This document shows, one piece after another, positions 45,515 to 58,346 of a stretch of DNA of 64,000 bases. The notes under the pieces are model-generated. The model did not search any database. It had not been told where the DNA came from and was given only the letters and a program-made list of their open reading frames with translations. The stretch comes from Phaeodactylibacter xiamenensis (GTDB lineage Bacteria; Bacteroidota; Bacteroidia; Chitinophagales; Saprospiraceae). The first letter of the stretch is position 1; every line of letters begins with the position of its first letter. Where the stretch lies: contig NZ_JPOS01000081.1 in assembly GCF_000759025.1 (NCBI RefSeq), forward strand, positions 110,034-174,033. Direction: 5' to 3'. A program made the translations under genes and the position numbers.

Positions 45515-46714
45515 ATGAAATATTTCCCGTTCTTTTTAATCCTCCTGTTGGCGGGCAGTTGTGCGGAACCTGCCGGGGAGGCAGACGCGCAGCTGTTGGA
45601 GCCGGCATTCGACCTCGACAGCCTTACTGAAGTTGCCGCCCGGCAGTACGCCAAAACGCTGGAAACCTTACCGGACACCAACCGTATTCCCCGCAATGCT
45701 CATCCGGATGGCACCTGGAACCTCGTCAAAAAGGGCAGCTGGGTCAGTGGTTTTTATCCCGGTGTGCTTTGGCACCTCTACGCCCTTACCGGTGATGAAA
45801 AGTGGAAAGAAGCGGGTGAGGCCGAGTTGCTGAAGCTGGATTCCGTTCAGTTTTTCGATTACGACCATGATATCGGCTTTCGGATTTTTAACTCATTTGG
45901 CAGTGCCCTGCGCTTTACAAAAGACTCGAGTTATGTCCCGGTGATTGTGGACGCTGCCAAAACCCTGAAAACCCGCTACCGGCCGGTCACCGGCGTTATC
46001 CGCTCCTGGGACTGGCACGATCAATGGCAGTATCCGGTGATCATCGACAATATGATGAACCTGGAATTGCTGTTTTGGGCAGCCCGGCAGACTGGAGACG
46101 CGGAAATGGAAGCGATAGCCGTTTCCCACGCCGAACACACCATGGACAATCACTTCCGGGACGATTACAGCACCTACCACGTCCTCGACTACGACACCCT
46201 CAGCGGTTCCGTGCGGGAAAAAGTCACCTTTCAGGGGTATGCCGACAGCTCCATGTGGGCAAGGGGGCAGGCCTGGGCCATCTACGGATTCACCCTGACG
46301 GCCCGGGAAACCGGACGGGCGGATTTCCTGAAGCAGGCACAAAGCGCAGCGGATATCTTCCTGAAAAGGCTGCCGGAAGATGGGGTGCCCTACTGGGACT
46401 TTGACGCCCCCGGTATTCCCGACGAGCCGAAGGATGCATCTGCAGCAGTTATTGCCGCTTCTGCATTGCTGGAGCTTTCCCAGTTGGTGGAAGCAGCCGA
46501 CGACCAATACCGGTACCACAACGCAGCCATTGCCCTGCTCAATGCCTTAGCCACACCGGAATACCTGGCAGCATTACCCCAGCAGGGCTTACTGCTTCAT
46601 TCCACGGGCCACAAACCCGGCAACAGCGAAATTGATGAGCACATTATCTACGCCGACTACTACTTTTTGGAAGCCCTGCTTCGACTGAAGGAACTTCAAC
46701 CGCCAACAGAATGA
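45515..46714 (+). CDS. GH88 unsaturated glucuronyl hydrolase lipoprotein
   Basis: A 399-residue lipoprotein: ATG 45515 is chosen for MKYFPFFLILLLAGSC with lipobox Cys, 20 bp after the lactonase stop. The (alpha/alpha)6 barrel of GH88 is shown by SGFYPGVLWHLYALTGD, YDHDIGFRIFNSFG (Asp119 region), IIDNMMNLELLFWA (catalytic Asp178), SSMWARGQAWAIYGF and YADYYFLEALLRL at the end. GH88 hydrolyses 4,5-unsaturated uronic acid from oligosaccharides produced by lyases, complementing GH105 elsewhere in the locus. Its stop overlaps the next start (ATGA, 46711-46714), so the two are translationally coupled. A membrane-anchored periplasmic location is likely. Confidence 0.92.
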   Translation: MKYFPFFLILLLAGSCAEPAGEADAQLLEPAFDLDSLTEVAARQYAKTLETLPDTNRIPRNAHPDGTWNLVKKGSWVSGFYPGVLWHLYALTGDEKWKEAGEAELLKLDSVQFFDYDHDIGFRIFNSFGSALRFTKDSSYVPVIVDAAKTLKTRYRPVTGVIRSWDWHDQWQYPVIIDNMMNLELLFWAARQTGDAEMEAIAVSHAEHTMDNHFRDDYSTYHVLDYDTLSGSVREKVTFQGYADSSMWARGQAWAIYGFTLTARETGRADFLKQAQSAADIFLKRLPEDGVPYWDFDAPGIPDEPKDASAAVIAASALLELSQLVEAADDQYRYHNAAIALLNALATPEYLAALPQQGLLLHSTGHKPGNSEIDEHIIYADYYFLEALLRLKELQPPTE

Positions 46715-48714
46715 AAAGCAACGTATTAATTTTTAGCCTGATCTGCTGGACGCTTTGGCTTGGGGGGCAGACTCCGCCTTCCATCGGTGCGCAGGTGTAC
46801 ATCGAGCCCGGACAAACAGCAGAAGAAATTGAAGGTTGGTTTTCCATCATGGCAAAATATGATATGACCGTTTGCCGCATCCGGATGGACGAAACGCATA
46901 TGGCGCAGGCTAACGGAAGCTGGGACTTTACGCTGTACGATGCGGCCTTCGACGCAGCTGAGCGGCATGGTGTCCGGGTATTTGCCACCCTCTTTCCGGC
47001 GAATACCGGCACGGGCGTGGGCGGCTTTAAATTCCCCAAAGATGCGGCTCACCTGGCTTCCATCGAACGCTACATTGGAGCCGTGGTGCCTCATTTCAGC
47101 AAGCATCCGGCGCTTTTTGCATGGGTGTTGCAGAATGAGCCCGGCGTGGGTGGGATTTTGCCGAAAGGCGAATACACGGAACAAGCCTGGTCGGAATGGG
47201 AAGCCTCCAATCCGCTGCCAGCTGACCCCAATGGCTTCATGCGGGAAGACTTCCGGGAGCCGGAGTTCATTCGGCAGCATACCACTGCTTACCTAAGCTG
47301 GATCGCGGCGGAAATTGAAAAGTATGACTCTGGCCGGCACCTGCACGTTAACAGCCACATGCTCTTTGTGACCTTGCCGGAGTATGAATTCCCGGCCTGG
47401 CGGAAGCTGCTTTCTTCCTTTGTTGCCTCCATGCACCCGAGCTGGCATTTCGGCTACTTTGAACGCGATCAGTACCCGGTGGCGATGGGCGCGAACAATG
47501 ATATCATCCGGAGCGGTGCCGGAGAGAAGCCCTTTTGGATCACCGAATTACAGGGTGGCAACAACAGCTACAGCGGCTTTAACCCCATGACACCAAGTGC
47601 GGAAGAAATCGAGCAATGGCTGTGGGGCAGCCTGTTCAGCGGAGCCCAGGGCATCATCTTTTGGTGCCTGAATCCCCGGAAAGCCGGGTTGGAAGCCGGC
47701 GAGTGGAGCTTGCTGGATTTTCTGGACGAGCCAACGGACCGGATGGAAACGGCGGGAGGCATTGCGGATTGGCTGAAAAATCACCCGGATTTTGCAAAGG
47801 CGCGACCGCAGACGGCAAACATCCACGTCCTCTACAACCGGGAGTCCATGTACCTGCAGCGCGACCGGGAAGTCCGCTCAGTAGAAGTGGAGCAATACTT
47901 TGAAGGCCGGTTGCCCGGAGCTACCATCAAGTCGGTTCTGGCGCACTACGAGGCACTGCTCGAGCAGGGCATCACGCCTGAAATTGGCAGCATGGATGAC
48001 TTCGACTGGAAAGCAAGGGGCAGGGCAGGGGCAGCGGTGATCATCCCACATCAGATTGTAATACCGCGACGGCACTGGGAAGGGTTAAAAACCTTTGTTG
48101 CGGAAGGCGGGCAGTTGTTGTTGACGGGTTTGTCTGCTCATTTTGATGAGTATGGCCAGAATATCATGACGGGTGGTTTTCCTTTTCGGGAAGTACTGGG
48201 CGGGCAGGTGCGCGAGTTCCGGGTGATGGGCAATACTTTTTCGATGTCTGTCAACGAGAAGCAGTTACCGGCCCACCTTTGGCAGGGCACACTGGCGGTG
48301 GACGAAGGTGAGGTGCTAAGCTATGCACAGGATAGCCTGCCTGTCGCATTGCTGCATCAATATGGAAAAGGGCGCACCCTCTGGATTCCATCTCCAATTG
48401 GGTTGGCAGCCTGGCAACAGGATAACACGCCACTGGCTCAGCTGTTGCAAGCCTGGTTGGCAAATGGGGAATCCACGCAGGTGCGTTTCACAGGTCATCA
48501 TCCCGGCGTCACTATGAAAACGATGGTCTCCGAGTCCGGGCTGTACACGATGCTCATCAATACAAATGACTATCCAAAACAGGTAGCGCTTGAATTTGCT
48601 GAGCTGCGGTCAGGGCAAATCCTCTACGATTTTGCTGGGGCCGAATATCAGGAAAATAGGGTGTTATTACCACCGGATGCTTGTGTGGTATTATTTTGGG
48701 AGAAACAAAACTGA
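46711..48714 (+). CDS. GH42-like clan GH-A glycosidase
   Basis: A 667-residue exported protein (MKSNVLIFSLICWTLWLGGQ). A TIM barrel of clan GH-A is indicated by MTVCRIRMDETHM, FAWVLQNEPGVGG (acid/base Glu143) and KPFWITELQGGNNSYSG (nucleophile Glu279). It is followed by a trimerisation/amidotransferase-like domain (TANIHVLYNRESMYLQRD, LKTFVAEGGQLLLTGLSAHF) and a C-terminal beta domain (TMLINTNDYPKQVALEF). This order matches GH42 beta-galactosidases, but the first barrel strand lacks the YYPEHWP signature seen in the GH42 at 9972, so it may belong to a related family acting on galactosides or arabinosides. It is coupled to GH88 by a 4-bp overlap and followed 4 bp later by GH78. Confidence 0.8.
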   Translation: MKSNVLIFSLICWTLWLGGQTPPSIGAQVYIEPGQTAEEIEGWFSIMAKYDMTVCRIRMDETHMAQANGSWDFTLYDAAFDAAERHGVRVFATLFPANTGTGVGGFKFPKDAAHLASIERYIGAVVPHFSKHPALFAWVLQNEPGVGGILPKGEYTEQAWSEWEASNPLPADPNGFMREDFREPEFIRQHTTAYLSWIAAEIEKYDSGRHLHVNSHMLFVTLPEYEFPAWRKLLSSFVASMHPSWHFGYFERDQYPVAMGANNDIIRSGAGEKPFWITELQGGNNSYSGFNPMTPSAEEIEQWLWGSLFSGAQGIIFWCLNPRKAGLEAGEWSLLDFLDEPTDRMETAGGIADWLKNHPDFAKARPQTANIHVLYNRESMYLQRDREVRSVEVEQYFEGRLPGATIKSVLAHYEALLEQGITPEIGSMDDFDWKARGRAGAAVIIPHQIVIPRRHWEGLKTFVAEGGQLLLTGLSAHFDEYGQNIMTGGFPFREVLGGQVREFRVMGNTFSMSVNEKQLPAHLWQGTLAVDEGEVLSYAQDSLPVALLHQYGKGRTLWIPSPIGLAAWQQDNTPLAQLLQAWLANGESTQVRFTGHHPGVTMKTMVSESGLYTMLINTNDYPKQVALEFAELRSGQILYDFAGAEYQENRVLLPPDACVVLFWEKQN

Positions 48715-48718
48715 TTGT

Positions 48719-51085
48719 ATGCAACGATTTCTTCCTGTGTTATCGCTGATTTGCCTGTTGCTTTCCCCTGCAATTGCTCAGGCTCAGGAACAGTTTAATC
48801 TGGAGGGCCAGCCCTGGCCTGCACAATGGGTCACCCATCCTATCGCTGATACAGAGGCGTTTGGGGTATACCTGTTCCGGCAGGAAATGAATGTGGAGAC
48901 CGTTCCGGAGACCTTTCCCATCCGGATCTCGGCGGATAACCGCTACAAACTTTTTGTGAACGGCCGATATGTCGGCAAAGGGCCTGCCCGGGGCGACCTT
49001 CTGAACTGGCGCTTTGAGACGTACGATCTGAGTCCTTATTTGCAGTCCGGGGCGAATGTGATTGCAGTACAGGTATGGAATTTTGGAAAATATAAGCCCG
49101 TCGCGCAAATCTCAAGAGGCACCGCGCTGATCATTCAGGGGGAGGACCGCAATAGCGCCCAACTCAATACCGGCACCGGGCAGTGGCGGGTCCACCGGGA
49201 TACGGCTTATGCGCCCATTTCCATCGACCGGGAACAGGTGAGGGGGTACTTTGTAGTTGGCCCCGGAGAATATATGGATGTGGAGGCGCACCCCTGGGGC
49301 TGGAAAGCAGCAGGTTTTGAAGAGGAAGGTTGGCATACTCCCGAGGCATTATTTCCCGGAATTCCTGCGGGCGGCACCTTCGCACACGGTGGTGTACCGG
49401 CTTATCAGTTGGTCCCCCGCCGTATTCCAGCTATGGAAGAAAAGATTGGTCCCCTGGGGCGTATCCGCCGGACCAGCCTCAAGCTGCCCGATGAGGGGGT
49501 AGTATACGTGCCAGCCAATACCAAAGCATCAGTGCTCATTGATCATGGAACGCTGACCACCGCTTACCCGGAGCTAAAAGTCACGAGCGGAGGAGAAGCA
49601 ACCCTGCGCCTGTTCTACGCAGAAAGCCTGAAAGATTCTACTTTCAATAAAGGGCACCGGGACAGCATCAACCATAAAGCGCTCTTTGGCTTTCATGATG
49701 CCTGGAAACTTGCAGAAGGCAGGTACGATCTGACTACCCTCTGGTGGCGCACCTTCCGTTATATTCGGGTGGAAATTGAAACGAAAGATGCGCCGGTATC
49801 CATTGATCAGGCCCAAAGCCGCTTTACCGCCTACCCCTTTGAAGAGCGGGCGGTTTTTGATAGTGATAAGGAACTGCTGTCTGATATCTGGTCCGTCAGC
49901 TGGCGTACGCAACGCTTATGCGCCGGCGAGAACTACTTCGACTGCCCGTACTACGAGCAATTACAGTACGTCGGCGACACCCGTATTCAGGCGCTCATTT
50001 CCTACTACGTCTCGGGCGACCACCGGCTGTTCCACAAGGCTGTGTCTGATTTTTATGAGTCCCGCATGCCCTTTGGCCTCACGCAAAGCCGTTATCCCAG
50101 CCGTGATGAACAGATTATCCCGCCCTATTCCCTGTTTTGGATTGCGATGCTGCATGACTATTGGATGCATGTTGGGGAACCGGAGTGGATTGCCAGTATG
50201 TTGCCTGCCGTAGCGGATATTCTACAGTGGTATGAAGACAGGATGGGCGAAAACGGCTTGCCGGGCCCAATGGAATGGTGGAACTTTGCTGATTGGGTGA
50301 TTGGAGAAGACGGCTGGAAAAGCGGGGTGCCACCGGGCGCCGAATCAGGAGGTTCTGCCCTTATCGGTCTGCAGTTGTCTTACAATCTGCAACTGGCGGC
50401 TGATTTGTACGAAGAATTCGGCGAGCCGGAGCGGGCAGCAGCGTATCGCGCCCGGGCATTGGGCATCAATAAAAGCCTTCGTAATCTCTGCTGGGATAAA
50501 GACCGTCAGCTATTTGCAGATACGCCAGCAAAAACCACTTTCAGTCAGCACGTCAATACTATGGCGGTGCTCACCGATGCCCTGCCCGAGGCAGAACAAC
50601 CCGCACTATTGGAGCGGCTGCTGAAGGATACCACTTTGGCCCCTTGTTCCTACTACTACGCCTTTTACATCACAGAGGCGCTATGGAAAACCGGGCTTGG
50701 GGACACCTACTTTGAGTATCTCGGCCCGTGGGAGGAGCAACTAGACCTTGGCCTGACCACTTTCGTGGAAGCCCCCGGAAAGACCCGCTCGGATTGTCAT
50801 GCCTGGAGTGCTTCGCCGGCCTACCACTTCCTGTCACTGGTGGCGGGCATCCGTCCGGCAGCGCCGGGCTTTTCCAAAGTAAGCATTATGCCCCACCTGA
50901 ACGGGCTAAGCGAACTCCGGGCTAATATGCCGCATCCAAATGGCACCATTGAGGTGGAATACAGCGAGGCAGATGGGCGTTTGGAAGCCAAGGTTACTCT
51001 GCCTCCCGGATTGGAAGGCACCCTAAACTGGAAAGGGCAATCGCAAACCCTGAAGAGTGGGCCCCAATCCATTAAACTCCGATGA
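48719..51085 (+). CDS. GH78 alpha-L-rhamnosidase
   Basis: A 788-residue exported enzyme from ATG 48719 (MQRFLPVLSLICLLLSPAIA). The N-terminal half is beta-rich with a rhamnosidase-type domain (FPIRISADNRYKLFVNGRYV, GPARGDLLNWRFETYDLSPY). The (alpha/alpha)6 barrel starts near 400 with ENYFDCPYYEQLQYVGDTR, the variant of the DCPxRxExxGWxGD active-site segment. It continues with GPMEWWNFADWV and ends in the usual C-terminal beta domain (HAWSASPAYHFLSLVAGIRP). It removes alpha-L-rhamnose, as expected for rhamnogalacturonan breakdown. The altered active-site motif is typical of a distinct GH78 branch. Its TGA overlaps the ATG of the sugar porter (51082-51085). Confidence 0.9.
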   Translation: MQRFLPVLSLICLLLSPAIAQAQEQFNLEGQPWPAQWVTHPIADTEAFGVYLFRQEMNVETVPETFPIRISADNRYKLFVNGRYVGKGPARGDLLNWRFETYDLSPYLQSGANVIAVQVWNFGKYKPVAQISRGTALIIQGEDRNSAQLNTGTGQWRVHRDTAYAPISIDREQVRGYFVVGPGEYMDVEAHPWGWKAAGFEEEGWHTPEALFPGIPAGGTFAHGGVPAYQLVPRRIPAMEEKIGPLGRIRRTSLKLPDEGVVYVPANTKASVLIDHGTLTTAYPELKVTSGGEATLRLFYAESLKDSTFNKGHRDSINHKALFGFHDAWKLAEGRYDLTTLWWRTFRYIRVEIETKDAPVSIDQAQSRFTAYPFEERAVFDSDKELLSDIWSVSWRTQRLCAGENYFDCPYYEQLQYVGDTRIQALISYYVSGDHRLFHKAVSDFYESRMPFGLTQSRYPSRDEQIIPPYSLFWIAMLHDYWMHVGEPEWIASMLPAVADILQWYEDRMGENGLPGPMEWWNFADWVIGEDGWKSGVPPGAESGGSALIGLQLSYNLQLAADLYEEFGEPERAAAYRARALGINKSLRNLCWDKDRQLFADTPAKTTFSQHVNTMAVLTDALPEAEQPALLERLLKDTTLAPCSYYYAFYITEALWKTGLGDTYFEYLGPWEEQLDLGLTTFVEAPGKTRSDCHAWSASPAYHFLSLVAGIRPAAPGFSKVSIMPHLNGLSELRANMPHPNGTIEVEYSEADGRLEAKVTLPPGLEGTLNWKGQSQTLKSGPQSIKLR

Positions 51086-52665
51086 TGATGCAAAACAAAA
51101 CGAGCAGTGGGCAGATGACCCGCCTCGCCCTGATTATTTCTCTGGGCGGTTTCCTCTTTGGCTTTGATGCCTCGGTAATCTCCGGAGCTATCCGGTTTCT
51201 GGTGCCGGAATTTGGGCTGTCTGACCTGGCTCTGGGTTGGGTGGTGGCGTCCCTGACTTTTACTTCCACGCTGGCCATGATGGTCGCCGGGCCATTGAGT
51301 GACCGGATAGGGCGGAAGAAGCTGCTGCTGATCATTGCTTTCATGTATGCTTTCTCAGCCCTCTTTTCCGCCATAGCTCCGACCTACGGCATATTGGTTG
51401 CTGCCCGAATGCTGGGCGGACTGGCGGTAGGCGCAAGCCTGATCATCGCCCCCATGTATATCGCAGAGCTGAGCCCTCCGGAAAAGCGCGGGCGCATGGT
51501 CTCTATCAATCAGCTGAATATCGTTATCGGGTTTTCGGCGGCCTATTTCTCGAACTACTTCCTGTTGCAGGCCAGTGGCTCGGGCGCGGAATGGGTACAA
51601 AGCATGGGCATAGATACCAACACCTGGCGCTGGATGCTGGGCGTTGAGCTATTGCCTGCGCTGGCCTACTTCGGGACCCTTTTTGCGGTACCGGAGAGCC
51701 CCCGCTGGCTGGTGATGCAGGGCAGAGAGGAGGAAGCCGCTGTGGTCATCGGGCAACTATCGGGCGAAGCGGAAGCCACGGCTCAAATACAAGCGATTAA
51801 GGAAAGTGTACAGGCTAAAGATGCCGGGGATTCGCTGGGGCAGAAACTACGGCGGCTGTTCCGGCCAACGCTGCGGAAGGTCCTCTGGGTGGCTGCCATC
51901 GTGGGCATTTTGCAGCAGCTGACTGGCGTGAATGCCATTTTCTTTTATGCCCCTTTCATCTTTGAGCAATCCGGTATTGGATCAGACGCGGCTTTTTCCC
52001 AAGCGATCTATGTTGGGCTGCTCAATGTGGTCTTCACCCTCATCGCGATGAGCCTGATTGACCGTATTGGGCGCAAACCTTTGCTGCTGGTGGGCTTATT
52101 GGGCATTGCCCTCAGTATGGGGCTGGTCAGCTATGGGTTTCAGCAGGCGACTTATGAGCTGACCACAGTGGCTGTCGCCGGACTGCCGGAAAGTATTGAC
52201 CGGTCTTTGCTGGCTCAGGTGACCGACGTGGCTTATGAGGATGACCTGGCTTTCAAAACTGCGCTCAAAGCAGTCTTAGGCCGTACGGTTTATGTGGCGA
52301 ATGAAGCAGTCATCCTGCAATCCGCTGCCAATATCAACCCTACCTTGATTTTGACGGGCATCCTGGGCTTCGTAGCCTTCTTCGCCGTTTCCCTGGGCTC
52401 GGTCATGTGGGTGCTCTTTTCGGAGCTTTTCCCCAATTACATCCGGGCGGTAGCCGTCTCTTTTGTGGGTTTTATCAACTCCGTCGTGAGCTTTTCGGTA
52501 CAGCAGTTTTTTCCGTGGGAGCTGGCGAATCTGGGCAATGCTCTGACCTTTGGCTTATTCGGTGGTTTTGCCGCAATCGGCTTTCTGCTGGTCTGGCGCT
52601 TGTTGCCGGAAACCAAATCCCGCTCATTGGAAGAACTGGAAAAAGAACTCATCACCGATGATTAA
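51082..52665 (+). CDS. MFS sugar porter (SP family)
   Basis: A 527-residue inner-membrane transporter with twelve expected spans. Sugar-porter signatures: GGFLFGFDASVISGAI (TM1), SDRIGRKKLLLI (TM2-3 loop), PPEKRGRMVS, VPESPRWLVMQGR (TM6 end), LQQLTGVNAIFFYAP (TM7), DRIGRKPLLLVG and LPETKSRSLEELE (C-terminal end). An unusually long loop of ~75 residues (QATYELTTVAVAGLP to SAANINPTL), rich in acidic residues, lies between late spans. It would bring monosaccharides or short oligomers, with H+ or another cation, into the cytoplasm. ATG overlaps the GH78 stop by 4 bp, and its own stop overlaps the GH43 start by 8 bp, so transport and intracellular hydrolysis are coupled. Confidence 0.93.
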   Translation: MMMQNKTSSGQMTRLALIISLGGFLFGFDASVISGAIRFLVPEFGLSDLALGWVVASLTFTSTLAMMVAGPLSDRIGRKKLLLIIAFMYAFSALFSAIAPTYGILVAARMLGGLAVGASLIIAPMYIAELSPPEKRGRMVSINQLNIVIGFSAAYFSNYFLLQASGSGAEWVQSMGIDTNTWRWMLGVELLPALAYFGTLFAVPESPRWLVMQGREEEAAVVIGQLSGEAEATAQIQAIKESVQAKDAGDSLGQKLRRLFRPTLRKVLWVAAIVGILQQLTGVNAIFFYAPFIFEQSGIGSDAAFSQAIYVGLLNVVFTLIAMSLIDRIGRKPLLLVGLLGIALSMGLVSYGFQQATYELTTVAVAGLPESIDRSLLAQVTDVAYEDDLAFKTALKAVLGRTVYVANEAVILQSAANINPTLILTGILGFVAFFAVSLGSVMWVLFSELFPNYIRAVAVSFVGFINSVVSFSVQQFFPWELANLGNALTFGLFGGFAAIGFLLVWRLLPETKSRSLEELEKELITDD

Positions 52666-54250
52666 AATTGAGAACCCTGTCTTGCCGGGCTTTCAGCCTG
52701 ACCCCTCCATTATCCGGGTGGGGGAGGATTACTACATGGCTACCTCAACCTTTGAATGGTTCCCGGGCGTACAGATTCATCATTCCCGGGATTTGAAGCA
52801 CTGGCGGCTCATTGACCGCCCCATCAATCGCCTGTCTCAACTGGATATGGCCGGCAATCCCGACTCCTGCGGGGTGTGGGCGCCCTGTCTAACCTACGAC
52901 AAAGGGACTTTCTACCTGGTGTACAGCAACGTGCGTTCCTTCGATGGGGTCTGGAAAGATGTCCATAACTATCTGGTCACGACTCAGGACATTACGGGCG
53001 AATGGTCAGACCCCATTTATCTCAACAGCAGCGGATTTGATCCTTCTCTTTTCCATGCGCCTGATGGTCGGAAATGGGTAGTCAATATGCTGGCCGACCA
53101 CCGGGACAACCGCTTATTTGGGGGCATCGTACTGCAGGAGTTTGATCCGGATGCCGGTAAAATGACCGGTCCGGTGCATATGATTTTTGAAGGTGAGGGG
53201 ATAAAGAATGTAGAGGGCCCGCACCTGTACTACCGCAACGGCTATTACTATCTGCTCATGGCTGCCGGCGGGACAGAGTACGACCACTGTGCGATTCTGG
53301 CCCGCTCCCGGGACATCACCGGCCCCTACGAAGCCCACCCCGGTAATCCGGTTTTGACCACCAAAGGGCACCCGGACTGGCCCCTGCAAAAAGCCGGGCA
53401 CGGCGACCTGGTCGAGGCGCCGGACGGGCAGTGGTACATCGCTTTTCTGTGCGGCCGGCCATTGTCGAAGCTGGGGCGCTGTACTCTGGGGCGGGAAAGC
53501 AGCCTGGCTCCGGTGGAGTGGAGGGATGATGATTGGCTGTACCTTACCAACGGCAAACAAGTGCCAGACCCGGCATTTTCGATTCCCGGTGAAGAGGTGC
53601 CTTGCCCTCAACCAACGGAACGCCATGATTTTGATACTACGGAGTTGCCGGAAGACTTTCAGTCCCTGCGCGTACCGGTTACTCCGGATTGGGCTAACCT
53701 GGAGGAGCGCCCCGGTTTCCTGCGCCTGTACGGCCGGGAATCGCTGAGTTCTTTTCATTACCAAAGCCTGTTGGCCCGGCGGTTGCAGCACTTTGATGCC
53801 ACAGCAGCAACAGCCCTTGAGTTTCAGCCAACAACTTTTCAGCAGATGGCTGGATTGGTCGCCTACTACAATACCGGGCATTTTTACTATCTGCACATCA
53901 CCGGGAACGAGCACCGGCAAAAGCGGATACTCGATCTGATTGCCTGCGATCATTATGCGATGTCTCACCCCATGAGTCAGTGTATTGATTTACAGGTGGA
54001 TGGCAGGGTGGAGCTCAAGTTGCACTTCAATCATGCCGAGCTTCAGTTTTTCTACCGGGAAGAGGCAGGGGACTGTCAAAAAGCCGGCCCGGTTTTGGAC
54101 GGGAGCATTCTATCAGACGACTACATCATGGAACAGTGCGGGCGTTACCGGTCGGCATTCACCGGGGCTATGGTTGGTATTTGTTGTCAGGATCTGATGG
54201 GCAGTCGTAAGCCCGCTGATTTTGACTGGTTTGAATACAAAGCGGTTTGA
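52658..54250 (+). CDS. GH43 beta-xylosidase/alpha-L-arabinofuranosidase, cytoplasmic
   Basis: A 530-residue protein starting at ATG 52658 inside the end of the porter gene; there is no signal peptide. The five-blade GH43 propeller shows its three acidic residues: Asp15 in PGFQPDPSIIR, Asp128 in SGFDPSLFHAPDG and Glu187 in NVEGPHLYYRNGYYYLL. A C-terminal beta-sandwich (LEFQPTTFQQMAGLVAYYN, GICCQDLMGSRKPADFDWFE) completes the XynB-type architecture, which cleaves xylose or arabinose from short oligosaccharides. The lack of a leader plus the overlap with the MFS gene suggests that imported disaccharides are cut in the cytoplasm. Specificity (xylose versus arabinose) is open. Confidence 0.93.
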   Translation: MIKIENPVLPGFQPDPSIIRVGEDYYMATSTFEWFPGVQIHHSRDLKHWRLIDRPINRLSQLDMAGNPDSCGVWAPCLTYDKGTFYLVYSNVRSFDGVWKDVHNYLVTTQDITGEWSDPIYLNSSGFDPSLFHAPDGRKWVVNMLADHRDNRLFGGIVLQEFDPDAGKMTGPVHMIFEGEGIKNVEGPHLYYRNGYYYLLMAAGGTEYDHCAILARSRDITGPYEAHPGNPVLTTKGHPDWPLQKAGHGDLVEAPDGQWYIAFLCGRPLSKLGRCTLGRESSLAPVEWRDDDWLYLTNGKQVPDPAFSIPGEEVPCPQPTERHDFDTTELPEDFQSLRVPVTPDWANLEERPGFLRLYGRESLSSFHYQSLLARRLQHFDATAATALEFQPTTFQQMAGLVAYYNTGHFYYLHITGNEHRQKRILDLIACDHYAMSHPMSQCIDLQVDGRVELKLHFNHAELQFFYREEAGDCQKAGPVLDGSILSDDYIMEQCGRYRSAFTGAMVGICCQDLMGSRKPADFDWFEYKAV

Positions 54251-54259
54251 AAGCGATAA

Positions 54260-57517
<3,258 letters not shown>

Positions 57518-57518
57518 C

Positions 57519-58346
57519 ATGAGTACCTTCCTTTTGCCCCTGTTCTTTTTCCTGTTTGCTCAATCAGCTGAGCTGCCTGCCCCCTCTGCCATGAAAGGCT
57601 GGAGCGATGAGTTCGACCGCCCAGCCATTGATACTAACCTATGGAATTTTGAAGAAGGCTTCATCCGCAATCACGAAGGGCAGTACTACACCAACCGTCC
57701 GGAAAATGCCTATATCGAAGACGGTTGCCTGGTGCTTGAAGCCCGCCGCGAGCCCTTTTCCAACGCCCGTTACAATCCCGAAAGCGACAGATGGCAGGAT
57801 CAGTGGGAAACCGCAGCCTACACCTCCGCCTCTTTGCATACGGCCGGCAAGCGGGAGTTCCTGTACGGCAGAATAGAAGTCCGCGCCAAGCTGCCCGCTG
57901 GGCGTGGGGTATGGCCAGCCATCTGGACACTGGGCAATAAAATGGGCGGGGACGTGCCCTGGCCCGACCGTGGGGAGATCGACATCATGGAATTTGTAGG
58001 GTACAATCCGGGGATGATCTACGCCAACGTCCACACCGGCGCTTACAACTGGGTGGCGGGGACGAACAAAGGGGATTCCATCCGGATTGAGGATGCCTCC
58101 ACAGCCTTCCATGTTTATGCCATCGACTGGACGCCGGAGCGGATTGACTTTTACGTCGATTCCACCCGGTATTTCTCCTTTGAGCGGGATGCAGAAGCCG
58201 ACTTTCAGCGCTGGCCCTTTGACCGCCCGCAGGCCCTAAAGCTCAATCTGGCCATTGGTGGCAATTGGGGCGGCCGGCAGGGGATTGATACGACGATTTT
58301 CCCTCAGCGGTATTACATTGACTACGTGAGGTATACGCCTTATTGA
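57519..58346 (+). CDS. GH16 endo-glucanase/galactanase-type enzyme
   Basis: A 275-residue exported enzyme (MSTFLLPLFFFLFAQSAELP). The jelly-roll catalytic domain carries GEIDIMEFVGYNPG with Glu153, Asp155 and Glu158 in the ExDxxE arrangement, plus YGRIEVRAKLPAGRGVWPAI, AIDWTPERIDFYVD and LNLAIGGNWGG. GH16 members cut beta-1,3/1,4-glucans, laminarin or galactans; the motif type suggests the laminarinase/endo-galactanase group, but substrate is not certain. It is the last gene of the + strand operon, 1 bp after GH2. Its 3' end overlaps the convergent PhoD-like gene by 7 bp. Confidence 0.92.
   Translation: MSTFLLPLFFFLFAQSAELPAPSAMKGWSDEFDRPAIDTNLWNFEEGFIRNHEGQYYTNRPENAYIEDGCLVLEARREPFSNARYNPESDRWQDQWETAAYTSASLHTAGKREFLYGRIEVRAKLPAGRGVWPAIWTLGNKMGGDVPWPDRGEIDIMEFVGYNPGMIYANVHTGAYNWVAGTNKGDSIRIEDASTAFHVYAIDWTPERIDFYVDSTRYFSFERDAEADFQRWPFDRPQALKLNLAIGGNWGGRQGIDTTIFPQRYYIDYVRYTPY

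Noticed and set aside
46711..48714. Calling this a standard GH42
   Set aside because: The domain order fits, but the N-terminal YYPEHWP signature is absent, so only a GH42-like assignment in clan GH-A is made.
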